Source: Candidatus Polarisedimenticolaceae bacterium
GTDB lineage: Bacteria > Pseudomonadota > Gammaproteobacteria > Chromatiales > Chromatiaceae
Length of the DNA stretch: 47,529 nucleotides
Direction: 5' to 3'
NCBI GenBank assembly: GCA_021648685.1
Contig: JAKISI010000022.1
Span: 1 to 47,529, forward strand
Positions 18,563 to 27,586 of this stretch are shown here, piece by piece (positions within the stretch are counted from its first letter, which is position 1; every line of letters starts with the position of its first letter). The notes beneath the pieces are model-generated. The model was not told the origin of the DNA. It did no database searches and was given only the letters and a program-made list of their open reading frames with translations. The translations under genes and the position numbers were made by a program.

Positions 18563-20204
18563 CTTCAGAGACCCACTTTTTCACCACCTGTGCCACACGT
18601 TTTGGATCCTCCTGCACCATGCCTCTGGCTGCATCCAGGGTGTTTTCATAGCTTCCAGGGCCGGGGAGTTCAACCTGCTCACCTGACTGGTCACCTAAAG
18701 CACCGCCTGGAGCCCCAGCTGCACCGGCACCAGCAGCTACAGGGGCTGGCATGACAGGCACTGCAAGCAGCTTTTTCATGGTGGGTTTCAGCACCACAAA
18801 GATCAGTATCAGCACCAACAGTATGCCGCCCACCTGGCGTGCCACATCCCACACCCAGGCCTGCTCCCAGATCGCCTCTTCAGGCAGCGGTTCTAGTGGC
18901 GGGGGCAACTGGAAAGCGGCATTGATGACCCGCACGGTATCACCACGTTCAGCATTGAATCCCATCGCCTCTTTGACCAGCTGGGTGATCTGTTCCAGCT
19001 CTTCAGGGGTGCGACCAACCGGCGCTTCATCTTTTTTCTTGTCCGAGACCTGTGGGTTATCCACAACCACCGCCACCGACAGGCGGCGCAGGCTGGTGGC
19101 CGGCATGCGTGTATGGCTGATCACCTTATCCAGCTCATAATTTCGCGTGGCCTGTTTGCTGCTGTTGATCGGTTCTGGTGTCTTTATGTCACCACCTTCC
19201 AGCTGACCCACACGCTCAGGGGCAATGCCACCAACGGGGGGTTGGTTGCTTAGCGCCCCCGGCACGCCCTGCACCCCGGCCAGCTGGCTGCGCTCTTCAT
19301 TGACCTGTTCACTGCGTATCGCCAGCTCTTTTTGCGCTTGTGGATTGAAGCGCTCTTCAGTCTTTTCAACCTGGGTAAAATCCACCTCTGCCGTTACCTG
19401 GGCATGCACGCTGTCCGCACCCAAAATGGGGGTAAGGATATCTTCAATACGGTTACGATAGCGCTCCTCGACCTTGCTGGTGTAGTCAAACTGTGTGCTA
19501 CTCAGCATCATCTCGCGGGTACTGCCCTGACCACTGAGCAAGGAGCCCTTCTGATCCACCACCGTGACACTGTCTGCTTCCAGCTCTGGCACGCTGGAGG
19601 AGACCATGTAGACGATGGATGTCACCTGCCCTTTTTCAAGGACACGTCCAGGGAAGAGCTTGACCACAACCGAAGCGCTGGATTTCTTGCGTTTACGCAC
19701 AAATACAGACTGTTTGGGCAGCGCCAGATGCACTCGCGCGGTCTGGATGCTGGAGAGGGTGCTGATGGTGCGTGCCAGCTCACCCTCCATGGCACGCTGG
19801 TATCGCGCAGCTTCAATCATACGGCTGGTGCCAAATCCTGTCTCCTGCTGCAACAGCTCAAACCCCAGACCATCACCACGGGGCAACCCCTGGCCGGCAA
19901 GATTTAGACGCGCACGGTGCAGATCAGCCGCCGGGATCATGACACTGCCGGTGGCTTGATCCACTTTCACCTCTATACCCGCCTGCTGCAGCGCCGCAAC
20001 GATCTCCGAAGCATCCTTTTCGGTCAAGCTGCCATAGAGCACCGAGTAGTTTGGGGTCCAGGCCCAAAGCACAATAACAATGCCCAAAGCGACGCTGCCT
20101 GCCAGTGTGAGCATAACCAGCAGTTGCCGAACCATCGGGTTGGACATCAGCCCCTGCGGTTGAGCCGGTATCAGCTCTGTACTATCGGAATTTGCAGCTA
20201 CCAT
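18552..20204 (-). CDS. fliF: Flagellar MS-ring protein FliF
   Basis: Forms the inner-membrane ring on which the basal body is built. 550 aa with two membrane helices (about 28-48 and 450-470), the N-terminal YscJ/ring-building domain with YSVLYGSLTEKDASEIVAALQ, the ring domain 2-3 in between, a Pro-rich loop near 320-350, and a short cytoplasmic FliG-binding tail that overlaps the fliG start. Follows fliE by 45 bases. Confidence 0.97.
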   Translation of the reverse strand: MVAANSDSTELIPAQPQGLMSNPMVRQLLVMLTLAGSVALGIVIVLWAWTPNYSVLYGSLTEKDASEIVAALQQAGIEVKVDQATGSVMIPAADLHRARLNLAGQGLPRGDGLGFELLQQETGFGTSRMIEAARYQRAMEGELARTISTLSSIQTARVHLALPKQSVFVRKRKKSSASVVVKLFPGRVLEKGQVTSIVYMVSSSVPELEADSVTVVDQKGSLLSGQGSTREMMLSSTQFDYTSKVEERYRNRIEDILTPILGADSVHAQVTAEVDFTQVEKTEERFNPQAQKELAIRSEQVNEERSQLAGVQGVPGALSNQPPVGGIAPERVGQLEGGDIKTPEPINSSKQATRNYELDKVISHTRMPATSLRRLSVAVVVDNPQVSDKKKDEAPVGRTPEELEQITQLVKEAMGFNAERGDTVRVINAAFQLPPPLEPLPEEAIWEQAWVWDVARQVGGILLVLILIFVVLKPTMKKLLAVPVMPAPVAAGAGAAGAPGGALGDQSGEQVELPGPGSYENTLDAARGMVQEDPKRVAQVVKKWVSEDAG

Positions 20205-20248
20205 CTCTACCTATCCTCTGCCATTATTCATTATGACCCTTCCTGCCA

Positions 20249-20566
20249 TCATACTGGCATGCTCATGACACTCTTGTAGGCCTCAACCAGTTTGTTGCGC
20301 ACCTGTACCATGGCTTGGAATGAGACGCTGGATTTCTGCACAGCAATCATGACCTCTGCCAGATCAACGTCTCTTGAGCCTGTTTCAAAGGCTGTTTTCA
20401 GCTCACCCGCCGTCTGCTGGGTCTCATTGACCTTATCAATGGACTGCTTCAGCAGATCACTAAAACCGGCACCCTGCCCTTGCTCAACGGATGTTGCCTC
20501 ATTTTTGGCCAGACCTTCGAGCCGCCTCATTTGAGTCAGAACCTGATTAACATCTATTGTATTCAT
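20249..20566 (-). CDS. fliE: Flagellar hook-basal body complex protein FliE
   Basis: Links the MS ring to the rod. 105 aa, normal length. The C-terminal half has the conserved DVDLAEVMIAVQKSSVSFQAMVQVRNKLVEAYKSVMSM motif pattern. First gene of the fliEFGHIJ run. A sigma-54 promoter lies at 20599-20616, and the leader has an AAAGGTG ribosome-binding site. Confidence 0.97.
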   Translation of the reverse strand: MNTIDVNQVLTQMRRLEGLAKNEATSVEQGQGAGFSDLLKQSIDKVNETQQTAGELKTAFETGSRDVDLAEVMIAVQKSSVSFQAMVQVRNKLVEAYKSVMSMPV

Positions 20567-20598
20567 TGTCAGATCACCTTTTGGGACTATCAGTTTTT

Positions 20599-20616
20599 AA
20601 GCAACTATTACGCCAA
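20599..20616 (-). promoter_or_regulatory. Sigma-54 promoter of the fliE operon
   Basis: Minus strand TTGGCGTAATAGTTGCTT: the invariant GG and GC are separated by exactly 10 bases, with TTGC at -12. It sits 33 nt before the fliE start, in the 53-nt gap after fleR. FleQ and FleR are the sigma-54 activators encoded just upstream. Confidence 0.75.
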
Positions 20617-20619
20617 CAA

Positions 20620-21954
20620 CTACCGGGGAATGGCCACGCCCGCATTACGCAGACGGGCAATCTTGTAACGCAGAGTACGCTGGCTGATGCCCAGGCGTTC
20701 TGCGACCTCTTTACGGGTACCACTTCCATCCATCAAGGCATCCAGAATCATCTGCTCTTCCACTGATTTCAGATCCTCTGACAGCCGCCCACCGGGAGGC
20801 GTCATGGCAGAACTGTCGACATCCATGGCAGGCTCCATCTCAAAACAGAGGTCATCCGGCAAGATCTCACCACCAGATCGCAGAATAAGCGCACGTTGCA
20901 CCACATTCTCCAGCTCTCTGATATTACCCGGCCAGCTATGGCTCAACAGGCGTTGCTGGGCTACCGAAGAGATGGAAGGGATACTCTCATTCGGGCGCAG
21001 ATAGCGTTTTAGCAGAAAAGTGACCAGCGGCAGGATATCCCTCTGCCGTTCACGCAGTGGGGGCAGTGTCAGGGGGAATACATTGATTCGATAGAAGAGA
21101 TCTTCACGAAAGCGCCCTGCCGCAACCTCTTCCCGCAGGTTTCGATTGGATGTTGCCAGCACGCGCACATCAAGCTGGATCAGTTTGCGACCACCAAGCC
21201 GCTCTACCTCGCGCTCTTGCAGCACACGCAAAAGTTTGGCCTGTAGCGCAAGGCTCATCTCGGAGATCTCATCGAGCAACAGTGTGCCGGCCTGTGCCTG
21301 CTCAAATTTTCCGGGTGATGCCTGATAGGCTCCCGTGAACGCACCTTTTTCATAGCCAAACAGCACCGCCTCCAGCATGTTCTCTGGAATCGCTGCGCAG
21401 TTCAACGCAATGAAGGGGCCATCACGACGACTGGAGCAGCGGTGTATGTAGCGGGCAAAAACCTCTTTGCCCGTGCCACTCTCACCACCGATCATAACGG
21501 TGGCTTCACTCTGGGCTACCCGCCGGGACAGCTCCAGTATCTCCCGCGTGCGCAGATCTTCAGCAATAATTACCCCTGCCTCCTCCGTAGAGCGCAGGAT
21601 GCTGCTCTTTACCTTCTCCAGCAGCGTCTCAACCTCAAAGGGTTTTACCAGATAGTCAACCGCACCCTCTCTCATGGCCGATACCGCTTTGTCCACACTG
21701 CCATAGGCGGTCATCAACAAAACGGGAATGGAGGGGTAGAGTCTCTTTATCTTCTGCATCAGAACATGCCCATCCATGGGGCGCATCTGCACATCGCTGA
21801 CCACCATGCCAATGGGGTGACGCTCCAGCATCTGGAGTGCTGCCCCCCCTTCACTGGCCGTCTCTACCGCATAACCGGCCATCTCCAGGGTATCGCGCAG
21901 CGCCTCGCACAGCGTGGGATCATCCTCTACAACCAATACACTTACCTGACTCAT
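20620..21954 (-). CDS. fleR: Sigma-54-dependent flagellar response regulator FleR (FlrC)
   Basis: 444 aa. Receiver domain (1-120) with acidic pocket EDD and phosphoacceptor Asp54, AAA+ domain with Walker A GESGTGKE, the sigma-54 contact loop GAFTGA, and a Fis-type C-terminal helix-turn-helix (EVAERLGISQRTLRYKI). Phosphorylated by FleS, it activates class III flagellar genes such as fliE onward in Pseudomonas and Vibrio. Overlaps fleS by ATGA. Confidence 0.95.
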   Translation of the reverse strand: MSQVSVLVVEDDPTLCEALRDTLEMAGYAVETASEGGAALQMLERHPIGMVVSDVQMRPMDGHVLMQKIKRLYPSIPVLLMTAYGSVDKAVSAMREGAVDYLVKPFEVETLLEKVKSSILRSTEEAGVIIAEDLRTREILELSRRVAQSEATVMIGGESGTGKEVFARYIHRCSSRRDGPFIALNCAAIPENMLEAVLFGYEKGAFTGAYQASPGKFEQAQAGTLLLDEISEMSLALQAKLLRVLQEREVERLGGRKLIQLDVRVLATSNRNLREEVAAGRFREDLFYRINVFPLTLPPLRERQRDILPLVTFLLKRYLRPNESIPSISSVAQQRLLSHSWPGNIRELENVVQRALILRSGGEILPDDLCFEMEPAMDVDSSAMTPPGGRLSEDLKSVEEQMILDALMDGSGTRKEVAERLGISQRTLRYKIARLRNAGVAIPR

Positions 21955-23189
21955 GAGAGATTCCTCGAACGTATTTCATACACACCCGGTTGTTTTTGCA
22001 CATAACCCGGCACCGTCTCCTCACGGCGACCCTCCTGACAGAGAGGAAGGGTGATTTTAAAACTGGCTCCACCCAGCTGGGTCGGAACTACAGATATGCT
22101 GCCCTCATGGGCTAATATGACAGACTGCACAACAGCCAGACCCAGACCGGTGCCATCACTGCTGGTGGTGAAGAAGGGATCAAATATCTTCTCTTTTATA
22201 TCTTCAGGGATACCTGCTCCGTTATCACTGATCTGAATCTCTAGCAGCCCATCCAGAGTACACTTCAGCTCTATCTGCAACCGCACCTGAGCACCACCAT
22301 GCACCAATGCGTTACTGGCCAGATTTATCAATGCACCCAACAGCCTGTCCTGATTGCCCTGAATCGTCAGCTCCCCCACGGTCTGGTCAATCAGCTCAAA
22401 TTTTGCACCGCGTGCTTTAATCAGCGGTTCAAGCATCTGCTCCAAACTCATTATCAATGGCGCAACAGCAATCGGAACAAGCACCCCCTGGTCACCGCCG
22501 GCAAAGGCCAGCATGTCCTTTATTTGACGTTCGATATGACAGAGGCGGGTGCGCAGGCGGCTGGAGAATTGCTGGCGACGCGCTGTTGGGAGGTCTTCAC
22601 GCGCAAGATGGGCACTGTCAAGCAGTGCAGAGGTCAGTGGTGTGCGTATCTGATGTGCCAGCTGGGCGGCCATGTTTCCCAGACTGTTCAACCGCTCCTG
22701 CCGATTCAGATACTCTTGTAGCTCACGTCTCTCGGTAACATCCAGCAGCAGTATGATTTTTCCAGGCTCAGGGGAGAGGGCACATTCAGAGAGCGTAATC
22801 CATGCGCCACTCTTCAGACAGAGATCGCCGCTATTTTTTTTGCTGAAAGTGCGCTGATAAAACTCAGGCCAGGAGGCTCCCAGCTGGATGCCATGTAACA
22901 TTCTGGCCGCTGCCGGATTGAACTCCTGGATAGAATGCTCACCATTCAGAACGACCACAGCTGCCGGCATAACTTCAAGCAGATGCGAAAGCCGGTTGGC
23001 CAGCCGCTCTTTTTCTGCCAGCTGGCGCAGGCGATCAGTACGTGTTTCAGCCAGCTCCAGGCTTAGCTGCTCAACCCGGTTCTGCAACTGCTGATAGGAG
23101 TCGGTTAGCTGTTCTGATACCTGGTTGAATGCCAGGAAGGCATCTTCCAGCTGCTGCTGTCGAGCATGGTTGTGAGAGGGTATTGACAC
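21951..23189 (-). CDS. fleS: Flagellar sensor histidine kinase FleS (FlrB)
   Basis: 412 aa without any membrane segment, so cytoplasmic. An N-terminal coiled coil (about 10-70) is followed by a PAS-like domain (70-155), then the H box with His179 in MAAQLAHQIRTPLTS, an N box (NLASNALVHGG), and G boxes DNGAGIPE and GTGLGLAVV. Start is GTG at 23189. Partner of FleR directly downstream. The signal is unknown in relatives too. Preceded by a sigma-54 promoter. Confidence 0.94.
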   Translation of the reverse strand: MSIPSHNHARQQQLEDAFLAFNQVSEQLTDSYQQLQNRVEQLSLELAETRTDRLRQLAEKERLANRLSHLLEVMPAAVVVLNGEHSIQEFNPAAARMLHGIQLGASWPEFYQRTFSKKNSGDLCLKSGAWITLSECALSPEPGKIILLLDVTERRELQEYLNRQERLNSLGNMAAQLAHQIRTPLTSALLDSAHLAREDLPTARRQQFSSRLRTRLCHIERQIKDMLAFAGGDQGVLVPIAVAPLIMSLEQMLEPLIKARGAKFELIDQTVGELTIQGNQDRLLGALINLASNALVHGGAQVRLQIELKCTLDGLLEIQISDNGAGIPEDIKEKIFDPFFTTSSDGTGLGLAVVQSVILAHEGSISVVPTQLGGASFKITLPLCQEGRREETVPGYVQKQPGVYEIRSRNLS

Positions 23190-23237
23190 GTAATTTTCTC
23201 TACTCAGTCGAGCCCTGATTGGACACTAACCTGGTAG

Positions 23238-23255
23238 CAGCAATTAACGTGCCTG
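23238..23255 (-). promoter_or_regulatory. Sigma-54 promoter of fleSR
   Basis: Minus strand CAGGCACGTTAATTGCTG: GGCACG at -24 and TTGC at -12, with exactly 10 bases between the GG and GC. It is close to the full consensus and lies 49 nt before fleS. The neighbouring FleQ is the expected activator. Confidence 0.82.
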
Positions 23256-23306
23256 TTTTTATTTTCCTTTTGTTACAACAAGTTATTTATCTAATAAAAT
23301 CCAACG

Positions 23307-24779
23307 TCAAATAACCGACGGCTCATTAGGGCGCGACATACCATATTTTCGAAGTTTTTCCACCAGTGTGGTTCGACGCATTTTTAGCCGTTTGGCCGCG
23401 TGGGCAACCACCCCGCCCGCCTCTTCCAGCGCCTGCCGAATCAGCTCCTGCTCCAGACCACACAGGTGCTCTTTGAGGTCAATCCCTTCATGCGGCAGGC
23501 GTGCCACATTGCGTACAGAGTGGCTCTCTGCATCGGCAATGGTCACCTGGGGCAGGTCACTCTCGATTTGTGAGAGATCCACACCCTCTCTGAATTTTTC
23601 TGGCAGCTCTTTGACATCCACAACACCGTAGGGATAAAGAATTGTCAGGCGCTCAATCAGGTTGGCCAGCTCCCGCACATTGCCCGGCCAGCCATAGTGG
23701 CTCAATGCCGTCACAGCAGCAGGTGTCAGGCGGACTGACCCACGTTTTTCATTCTCGATACGGGAGATCAGATCTGTTATTAGCAGCGGAATATCCTCTA
23801 TTCGCTCTCTAAGGGGAGCCAGCTCGATTGGAAAGACATTGAGCCGATAGAAGAGATCCTCTCTGAAACTGTTGTCCTCTATCGCCTTTTCCAGATTACG
23901 GTGGGTCGCAGCAATAATGCGCACATTGCAGTGGATGGTTTTATTGCTTCCCACACGCTCAAAAGAGCGCTCCTGCAACACCCGCAGCAGCTTGACCTGC
24001 ATCGGCATGCTCATATCACCGATCTCATCCAGAAACAGCGTTCCGCCCTCTGCCATCTCAAAACGCCCCTGGCGAGCACTTATGGCACCGGTAAAGGCAC
24101 CTTTCTCATGGCCAAAAAGCTCGCTCTCCAGCAGATCTGCGGGGATGGCTCCGCAGTTTACCGGCACGAAGGGCTTGCCACGGCGCAGTGAGTGGTAATG
24201 CAATTTTCGCGCAACCACCTCTTTTCCGGTGCCCGATTCACCTAGCAGCAGAACGGTGGCTTCCGTATCGGCCACCTGGGCAATCATGCGGGCAATCTTT
24301 CTGGTCGATCGGCTATTGCCTGAGAGGCTTCTAAACAGCTCCAGCAAACGCATATCCTCCCCACTGGCAGAGCGGGTTTCGTTGTACACCTCTGCTTTAT
24401 GCAGCAGGGTTGTCAAGATATCATGGCGTGTTGGCAACTCTATATTGCCAAGAATATTTACCACTCCAGTAATACTGTTTTTTCCCGGCTTCTTTGGCCC
24501 AACTTGAAATATTGCCGGGCTTTTCTCCCTCTCACCAAGGGTTTGTAAAAGCGCTGCAGAGTGCTCTGACCTGCGGTCAGCAGCTAAAATAACCACCACA
24601 CAGGCCTCACCCAACTCATCCAGACGGCTCTTCAAGGCCTCCGAATCAACCGCCGTACTTACTGAATAGTCAATGAATTCAATAATGTTTTTCAGATAAA
24701 GGGCATTTTCAGAATGGTCACCCGCCAATATTACGTAACTATTTTTGTTAAGTACTTTGGTTTCTTTGCCCTGAGACAT
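23307..24779 (-). CDS. fleQ: Flagellar master regulator FleQ (FlrA)
   Basis: 490 aa: a degenerate receiver-like N-domain (about 14-130, without a clear phosphoacceptor Asp), an AAA+ domain with Walker A GESGTGKE at 180-187, GAFTGA at 227-232, and a Fis-type helix-turn-helix at the end. The [15 protein letters not shown] segment before Walker A and the Arg-rich stretch after it correspond to the region that binds cyclic di-GMP in P. aeruginosa FleQ. It would activate fleSR and other early flagellar genes with sigma-54. The promoter region carries an inverted repeat. Confidence 0.95.
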   Translation of the reverse strand: MSQGKETKVLNKNSYVILAGDHSENALYLKNIIEFIDYSVSTAVDSEALKSRLDELGEACVVVILAADRRSEHSAALLQTLGEREKSPAIFQVGPKKPGKNSITGVVNILGNIELPTRHDILTTLLHKAEVYNETRSASGEDMRLLELFRSLSGNSRSTRKIARMIAQVADTEATVLLLGESGTGKEVVARKLHYHSLRRGKPFVPVNCGAIPADLLESELFGHEKGAFTGAISARQGRFEMAEGGTLFLDEIGDMSMPMQVKLLRVLQERSFERVGSNKTIHCNVRIIAATHRNLEKAIEDNSFREDLFYRLNVFPIELAPLRERIEDIPLLITDLISRIENEKRGSVRLTPAAVTALSHYGWPGNVRELANLIERLTILYPYGVVDVKELPEKFREGVDLSQIESDLPQVTIADAESHSVRNVARLPHEGIDLKEHLCGLEQELIRQALEEAGGVVAHAAKRLKMRRTTLVEKLRKYGMSRPNEPSVI

Positions 24780-24818
24780 TATTACTTTCTCTTATTTGAT
24801 AAAATCAACGAGTTACAA

Positions 24819-24878
24819 CTCATAGGTGAAGTAAAGCACTAGATCTGCAACATGTCAAAATAATGTCGCACCTATGAG
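24819..24878. promoter_or_regulatory. Inverted repeat bracketing the fleQ promoter
   Basis: CTCATAGGTG (24819-24828) and its exact reverse complement CACCTATGAG (24869-24878), 40 bases apart. A minus-strand sigma-70 promoter lies between them: TTGACA (24853-24858), 17-nt spacer, TTTACT (24830-24835). The arms could be operator half-sites or base-pair in a transcript. Confidence 0.5.
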
Positions 24879-24894
24879 ATTACAGCCAAATCAC

Positions 24895-24924
24895 TTGACA
24901 TAAAGTTCGTGGCAGCCTAGTAAT
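24895..24924 (+). promoter_or_regulatory. Sigma-70 promoter for the CNNM/CorC-type gene
   Basis: Perfect TTGACA (24895-24900), 17-nt spacer, TAGTAAT (24918-24924), 33 bases before the TTG start of the transporter gene. Divergent from the fleQ promoter. Confidence 0.55.
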
Positions 24925-24956
24925 GAGATTGTCTTCTTAATAAAAGGTATTACTGG

Positions 24957-26237
24957 TTGAGCGACATTCCTCTAAGCGCACTCTTTGCTGCGCTATTTGT
25001 CTTAATCCTTCTCTCTGCATTTTTTTCCGGCTCCGAAACCGCATTGATGACGCTGAACCGTTATCGACTGCGTCATCTTGTGGACAGAGGTCACTCCGCA
25101 GCCGCCCGTGCCGACAAGCTGCTTAAACGGCCCGACCGACTCATAGGGCTGATCCTGCTGGGGAATAACTTTGTCAATATCCTGGCCTCCTCAATTGCCA
25201 CTATCATTGCTCTGCGACTGGGTGGCGAGAGTGCGATTGCCATCGCTGCGGGTCTGCTGACCTTTGTAATCCTTATTTTTGCAGAGGTTACCCCCAAAAC
25301 GCTGGCAGCACTGCATCCTGAGCGCCTGGCCTTTCCGGCAGCCACCATCTACACCCCGCTGCTGAAGATCTGTTACCCTCTGGTCTGGGTTGTCAACATT
25401 ATTGCCAATGGCCTGCTGAGAGTCCTCGGTGTCACGCAGGACGGAGGAGACAACAACCGTCTAAGCCCTGAGGAGCTGCGTGCCGTTGTGCTGGAGACCG
25501 GCGCAATGATTCCTCCGCGCCATAAAAAGATGCTTCTGAGCATACTGGATCTCGAACGATCCACCGTAGAGGACATCATGATCCCTCGCAATGAGGTAGA
25601 TGGCCTCAACCTGGACGCCCCCCTGGATGAGGTAGTTCAGCAGCTCCAGAATGCACACTACACCCGGCTGCCCGTCTATGAGGGAAGCGTTAGCAATATC
25701 ATAGGCACCATTCATGTACGTCATGCCATGCATGCACTGATTGACGGAACACTGACCAAGGATGTGATCAGAGGCATCTGCCGGAAACCCTACTTTATTC
25801 CACAGGGGGCACCGCTCAACCAACAGCTGCTTAATTTTCAGCGCAGCAAAAACCGGATCGGGCTGGTGGTTGATGAGTATGGCGACCTTTTAGGGCTGGT
25901 CACGCTGGAGGACCTTCTGGAGGAGATCGTCGGCGAATTTACCACTGATCCTGCCGACACCCTGCCCGATGTGCAGCCTCAGGATGACGGCAGTTTTCTG
26001 GTTGATGGCAGCGCAAACATCAAGGAGCTGGTGCGCAACATGCAGTGGGAGCTGCCCACTGATGGCCCCAAAACCCTGAATGGCCTGATTATTGATTATC
26101 TGGAGACCATCCCTGAAGCAGGCACCAGCCTCCGCCTTGCCGGCTACCCGATGGATATCATCCAGACAAAAGGAAATGCGGTAAAAACGGTTCGTTTTTA
26201 CCCGCAGTACCGGAAAAAAGAGTCGAAAACATCCTGA
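24957..26237 (+). CDS. CNNM/DUF21-CBS-CorC membrane protein (HlyC/CorC family, YfjD-like)
   Basis: 426 aa. N-terminal DUF21/CNNM transmembrane domain (about 1-180) containing the FFSGSETALMTLN motif with its conserved Ser-Gly-Ser-Glu, then a CBS pair (about 195-330, starting VEDIMIPRNEVDG), and a C-terminal CorC_HlyC domain (about 345-420). Related proteins are linked to Mg2+ or Co2+ export and resistance. Start is TTG at 24957. It replaces the cytochrome-assembly neighbours seen near homologues, and no operon partner is evident. Confidence 0.92.
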   Translation: MSDIPLSALFAALFVLILLSAFFSGSETALMTLNRYRLRHLVDRGHSAAARADKLLKRPDRLIGLILLGNNFVNILASSIATIIALRLGGESAIAIAAGLLTFVILIFAEVTPKTLAALHPERLAFPAATIYTPLLKICYPLVWVVNIIANGLLRVLGVTQDGGDNNRLSPEELRAVVLETGAMIPPRHKKMLLSILDLERSTVEDIMIPRNEVDGLNLDAPLDEVVQQLQNAHYTRLPVYEGSVSNIIGTIHVRHAMHALIDGTLTKDVIRGICRKPYFIPQGAPLNQQLLNFQRSKNRIGLVVDEYGDLLGLVTLEDLLEEIVGEFTTDPADTLPDVQPQDDGSFLVDGSANIKELVRNMQWELPTDGPKTLNGLIIDYLETIPEAGTSLRLAGYPMDIIQTKGNAVKTVRFYPQYRKKESKTS

Positions 26238-26402
26238 GCCACCCCATTTGTCATCAAATAAGCCACTTTTATCCTCAAAAAGTTGTATCACAACATGCAG
26301 CAGCTATAGTGCTATAGGGCAGCGGTTACCCCATGCTCTTGAACCACGCACCGCGCTTCAGGTCTAAAAGAGGCGCTTGACAACCTAGCGAGGAATAGGA
26401 AA

Positions 26403-27155
26403 GTGGCTAAACTCAGCTTGTCATTTAAAGGGCGACCGATAGCCGTCCATCACTTTAATGAGAGCAGCGAAGCTACAACGATCGGCAGAAGCCCTGCCTG
26501 CACGCTGGTTATTGACAGCCTGGCCGTTGCCCCCATACATGCCAAAATCATCGCCACCCCAACCGGCAGCCTGATCACAGCCGTAACGGATGAGATGGCT
26601 ACATTGGTCAATAATCACCCTATAACAGAGCACCTGCTCGCCCATGGCGACATCATTCAGATTGGCAAACACACCCTCACTTTTGCAGAAGATGGGCAGA
26701 TAGTTGGCCCACTAACCACCGCAACAACATCCATTAAACCCCGCATCTTCAAGCCCCCTTCCATGGCACCTAACATTCACACACCCAGCCATAACAACAC
26801 GGGTTTAAAGGGGATCAGTGATAACGACCTGGCAGCTGTAAAGCAACAATCGCAACTTAAAACCTGCGTACAGATTGTAAATGGAAACCACTTTGGCAAG
26901 GTGATTTCAATAGAGAGCGGTTTAACCCGACTGGGATTTGTTGGCCTGGCCTCTGCTGCCATTGCCCACAGAAAGGATGGCTACTTTTTATCACATCTGG
27001 AGGGCAGCAAACCGCCCAGCGTCAATGGTCACTCTATTAAAGAGCAGAGCCAACAGCTGTTTGATGGCGACAATATACAGATTGGTAATGTACGTATGAT
27101 TTTTCACCATCAGCGCACCACCATCTCATCACAGATTGCGGTAGAAGGTGGATAG
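26403..27155 (+). CDS. FHA-domain protein with a second, degenerate FHA-like domain
   Basis: 250 aa, GTG start with Shine-Dalgarno-like GAGGAATAGG before it. Residues 20-95 form a clear FHA phosphothreonine-binding domain: TIGRSPACTLVID, then PIHAKI, then VNNHPI and GDIIQIG. A Pro/Thr/Asn-rich linker follows (100-145). Residues 160-245 repeat the FHA pattern (SGLTRLGF, AHRKDG, SVNGHSI, GDNIQIGNVRMIF) but lack the Gly-Arg-Ser phosphate-binding motif. No kinase or phosphatase is adjacent. Followed by the PilZ gene on the same strand 53 bases on. Confidence 0.8.
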   Translation: MAKLSLSFKGRPIAVHHFNESSEATTIGRSPACTLVIDSLAVAPIHAKIIATPTGSLITAVTDEMATLVNNHPITEHLLAHGDIIQIGKHTLTFAEDGQIVGPLTTATTSIKPRIFKPPSMAPNIHTPSHNNTGLKGISDNDLAAVKQQSQLKTCVQIVNGNHFGKVISIESGLTRLGFVGLASAAIAHRKDGYFLSHLEGSKPPSVNGHSIKEQSQQLFDGDNIQIGNVRMIFHHQRTTISSQIAVEGG

Positions 27156-27208
27156 GTACTCTACTGCTATAGTTGTGCAACAGACCCACAGATTATTCCG
27201 GAGAGATT

Positions 27209-27583
27209 ATGTCCAGCCCCCATCATGCTGAGCAAAACCGTAGACAGTTCTATCGCATCCTGTTTGATACACCGGCCTTTGCAACCAGTGCAGGCAGAAC
27301 CGACCCGTGCAATATCATTGATATCTCCCTAAACGGCGCCCTGATCTCACAACCGGCCGACTGGAGTGGAGAGGTTGGTGACACAACAGAGTTAAAGATC
27401 CCGCTCTCTGATGATGGGGCGCAGATTATCATGCAGGGAGAGGTGGCACATATCGAGAGTGGCCATATCGGCATCCAGTGCCATCAGATCGATATCGACA
27501 GCATCAGCCATCTAAGGCGACTGGCTGAACTCAACCTGGGGGATGCCGAGCTGGTTGAACGCGAACTTGCGGCTTTGGGGTAA
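27209..27583 (+). CDS. PilZ-domain protein
   Basis: I chose ATG 27209 (124 aa) because GGAGAG sits 4-9 bases before it; the frame is open upstream to 27173. The cyclic di-GMP signature is complete: RRQFYR (RxxxR, residues 10-15) and DISLNGAL (DxSxxG). A single PilZ domain with a short C-terminal helix suggests a soluble c-di-GMP effector. The window also holds FleQ and a flagellar cluster, so a motility role is plausible but unproven. Stops 3 bases before the convergent radA stop. Confidence 0.88.
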   Translation: MSSPHHAEQNRRQFYRILFDTPAFATSAGRTDPCNIIDISLNGALISQPADWSGEVGDTTELKIPLSDDGAQIIMQGEVAHIESGHIGIQCHQIDIDSISHLRRLAELNLGDAELVERELAALG

Positions 27584-27586
27584 CGC

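Noticed and set aside
24957-26237. Haemolysin
   Set aside because: HlyC naming in this family is historical; the DUF21-CBS-CorC order indicates a membrane transport protein.
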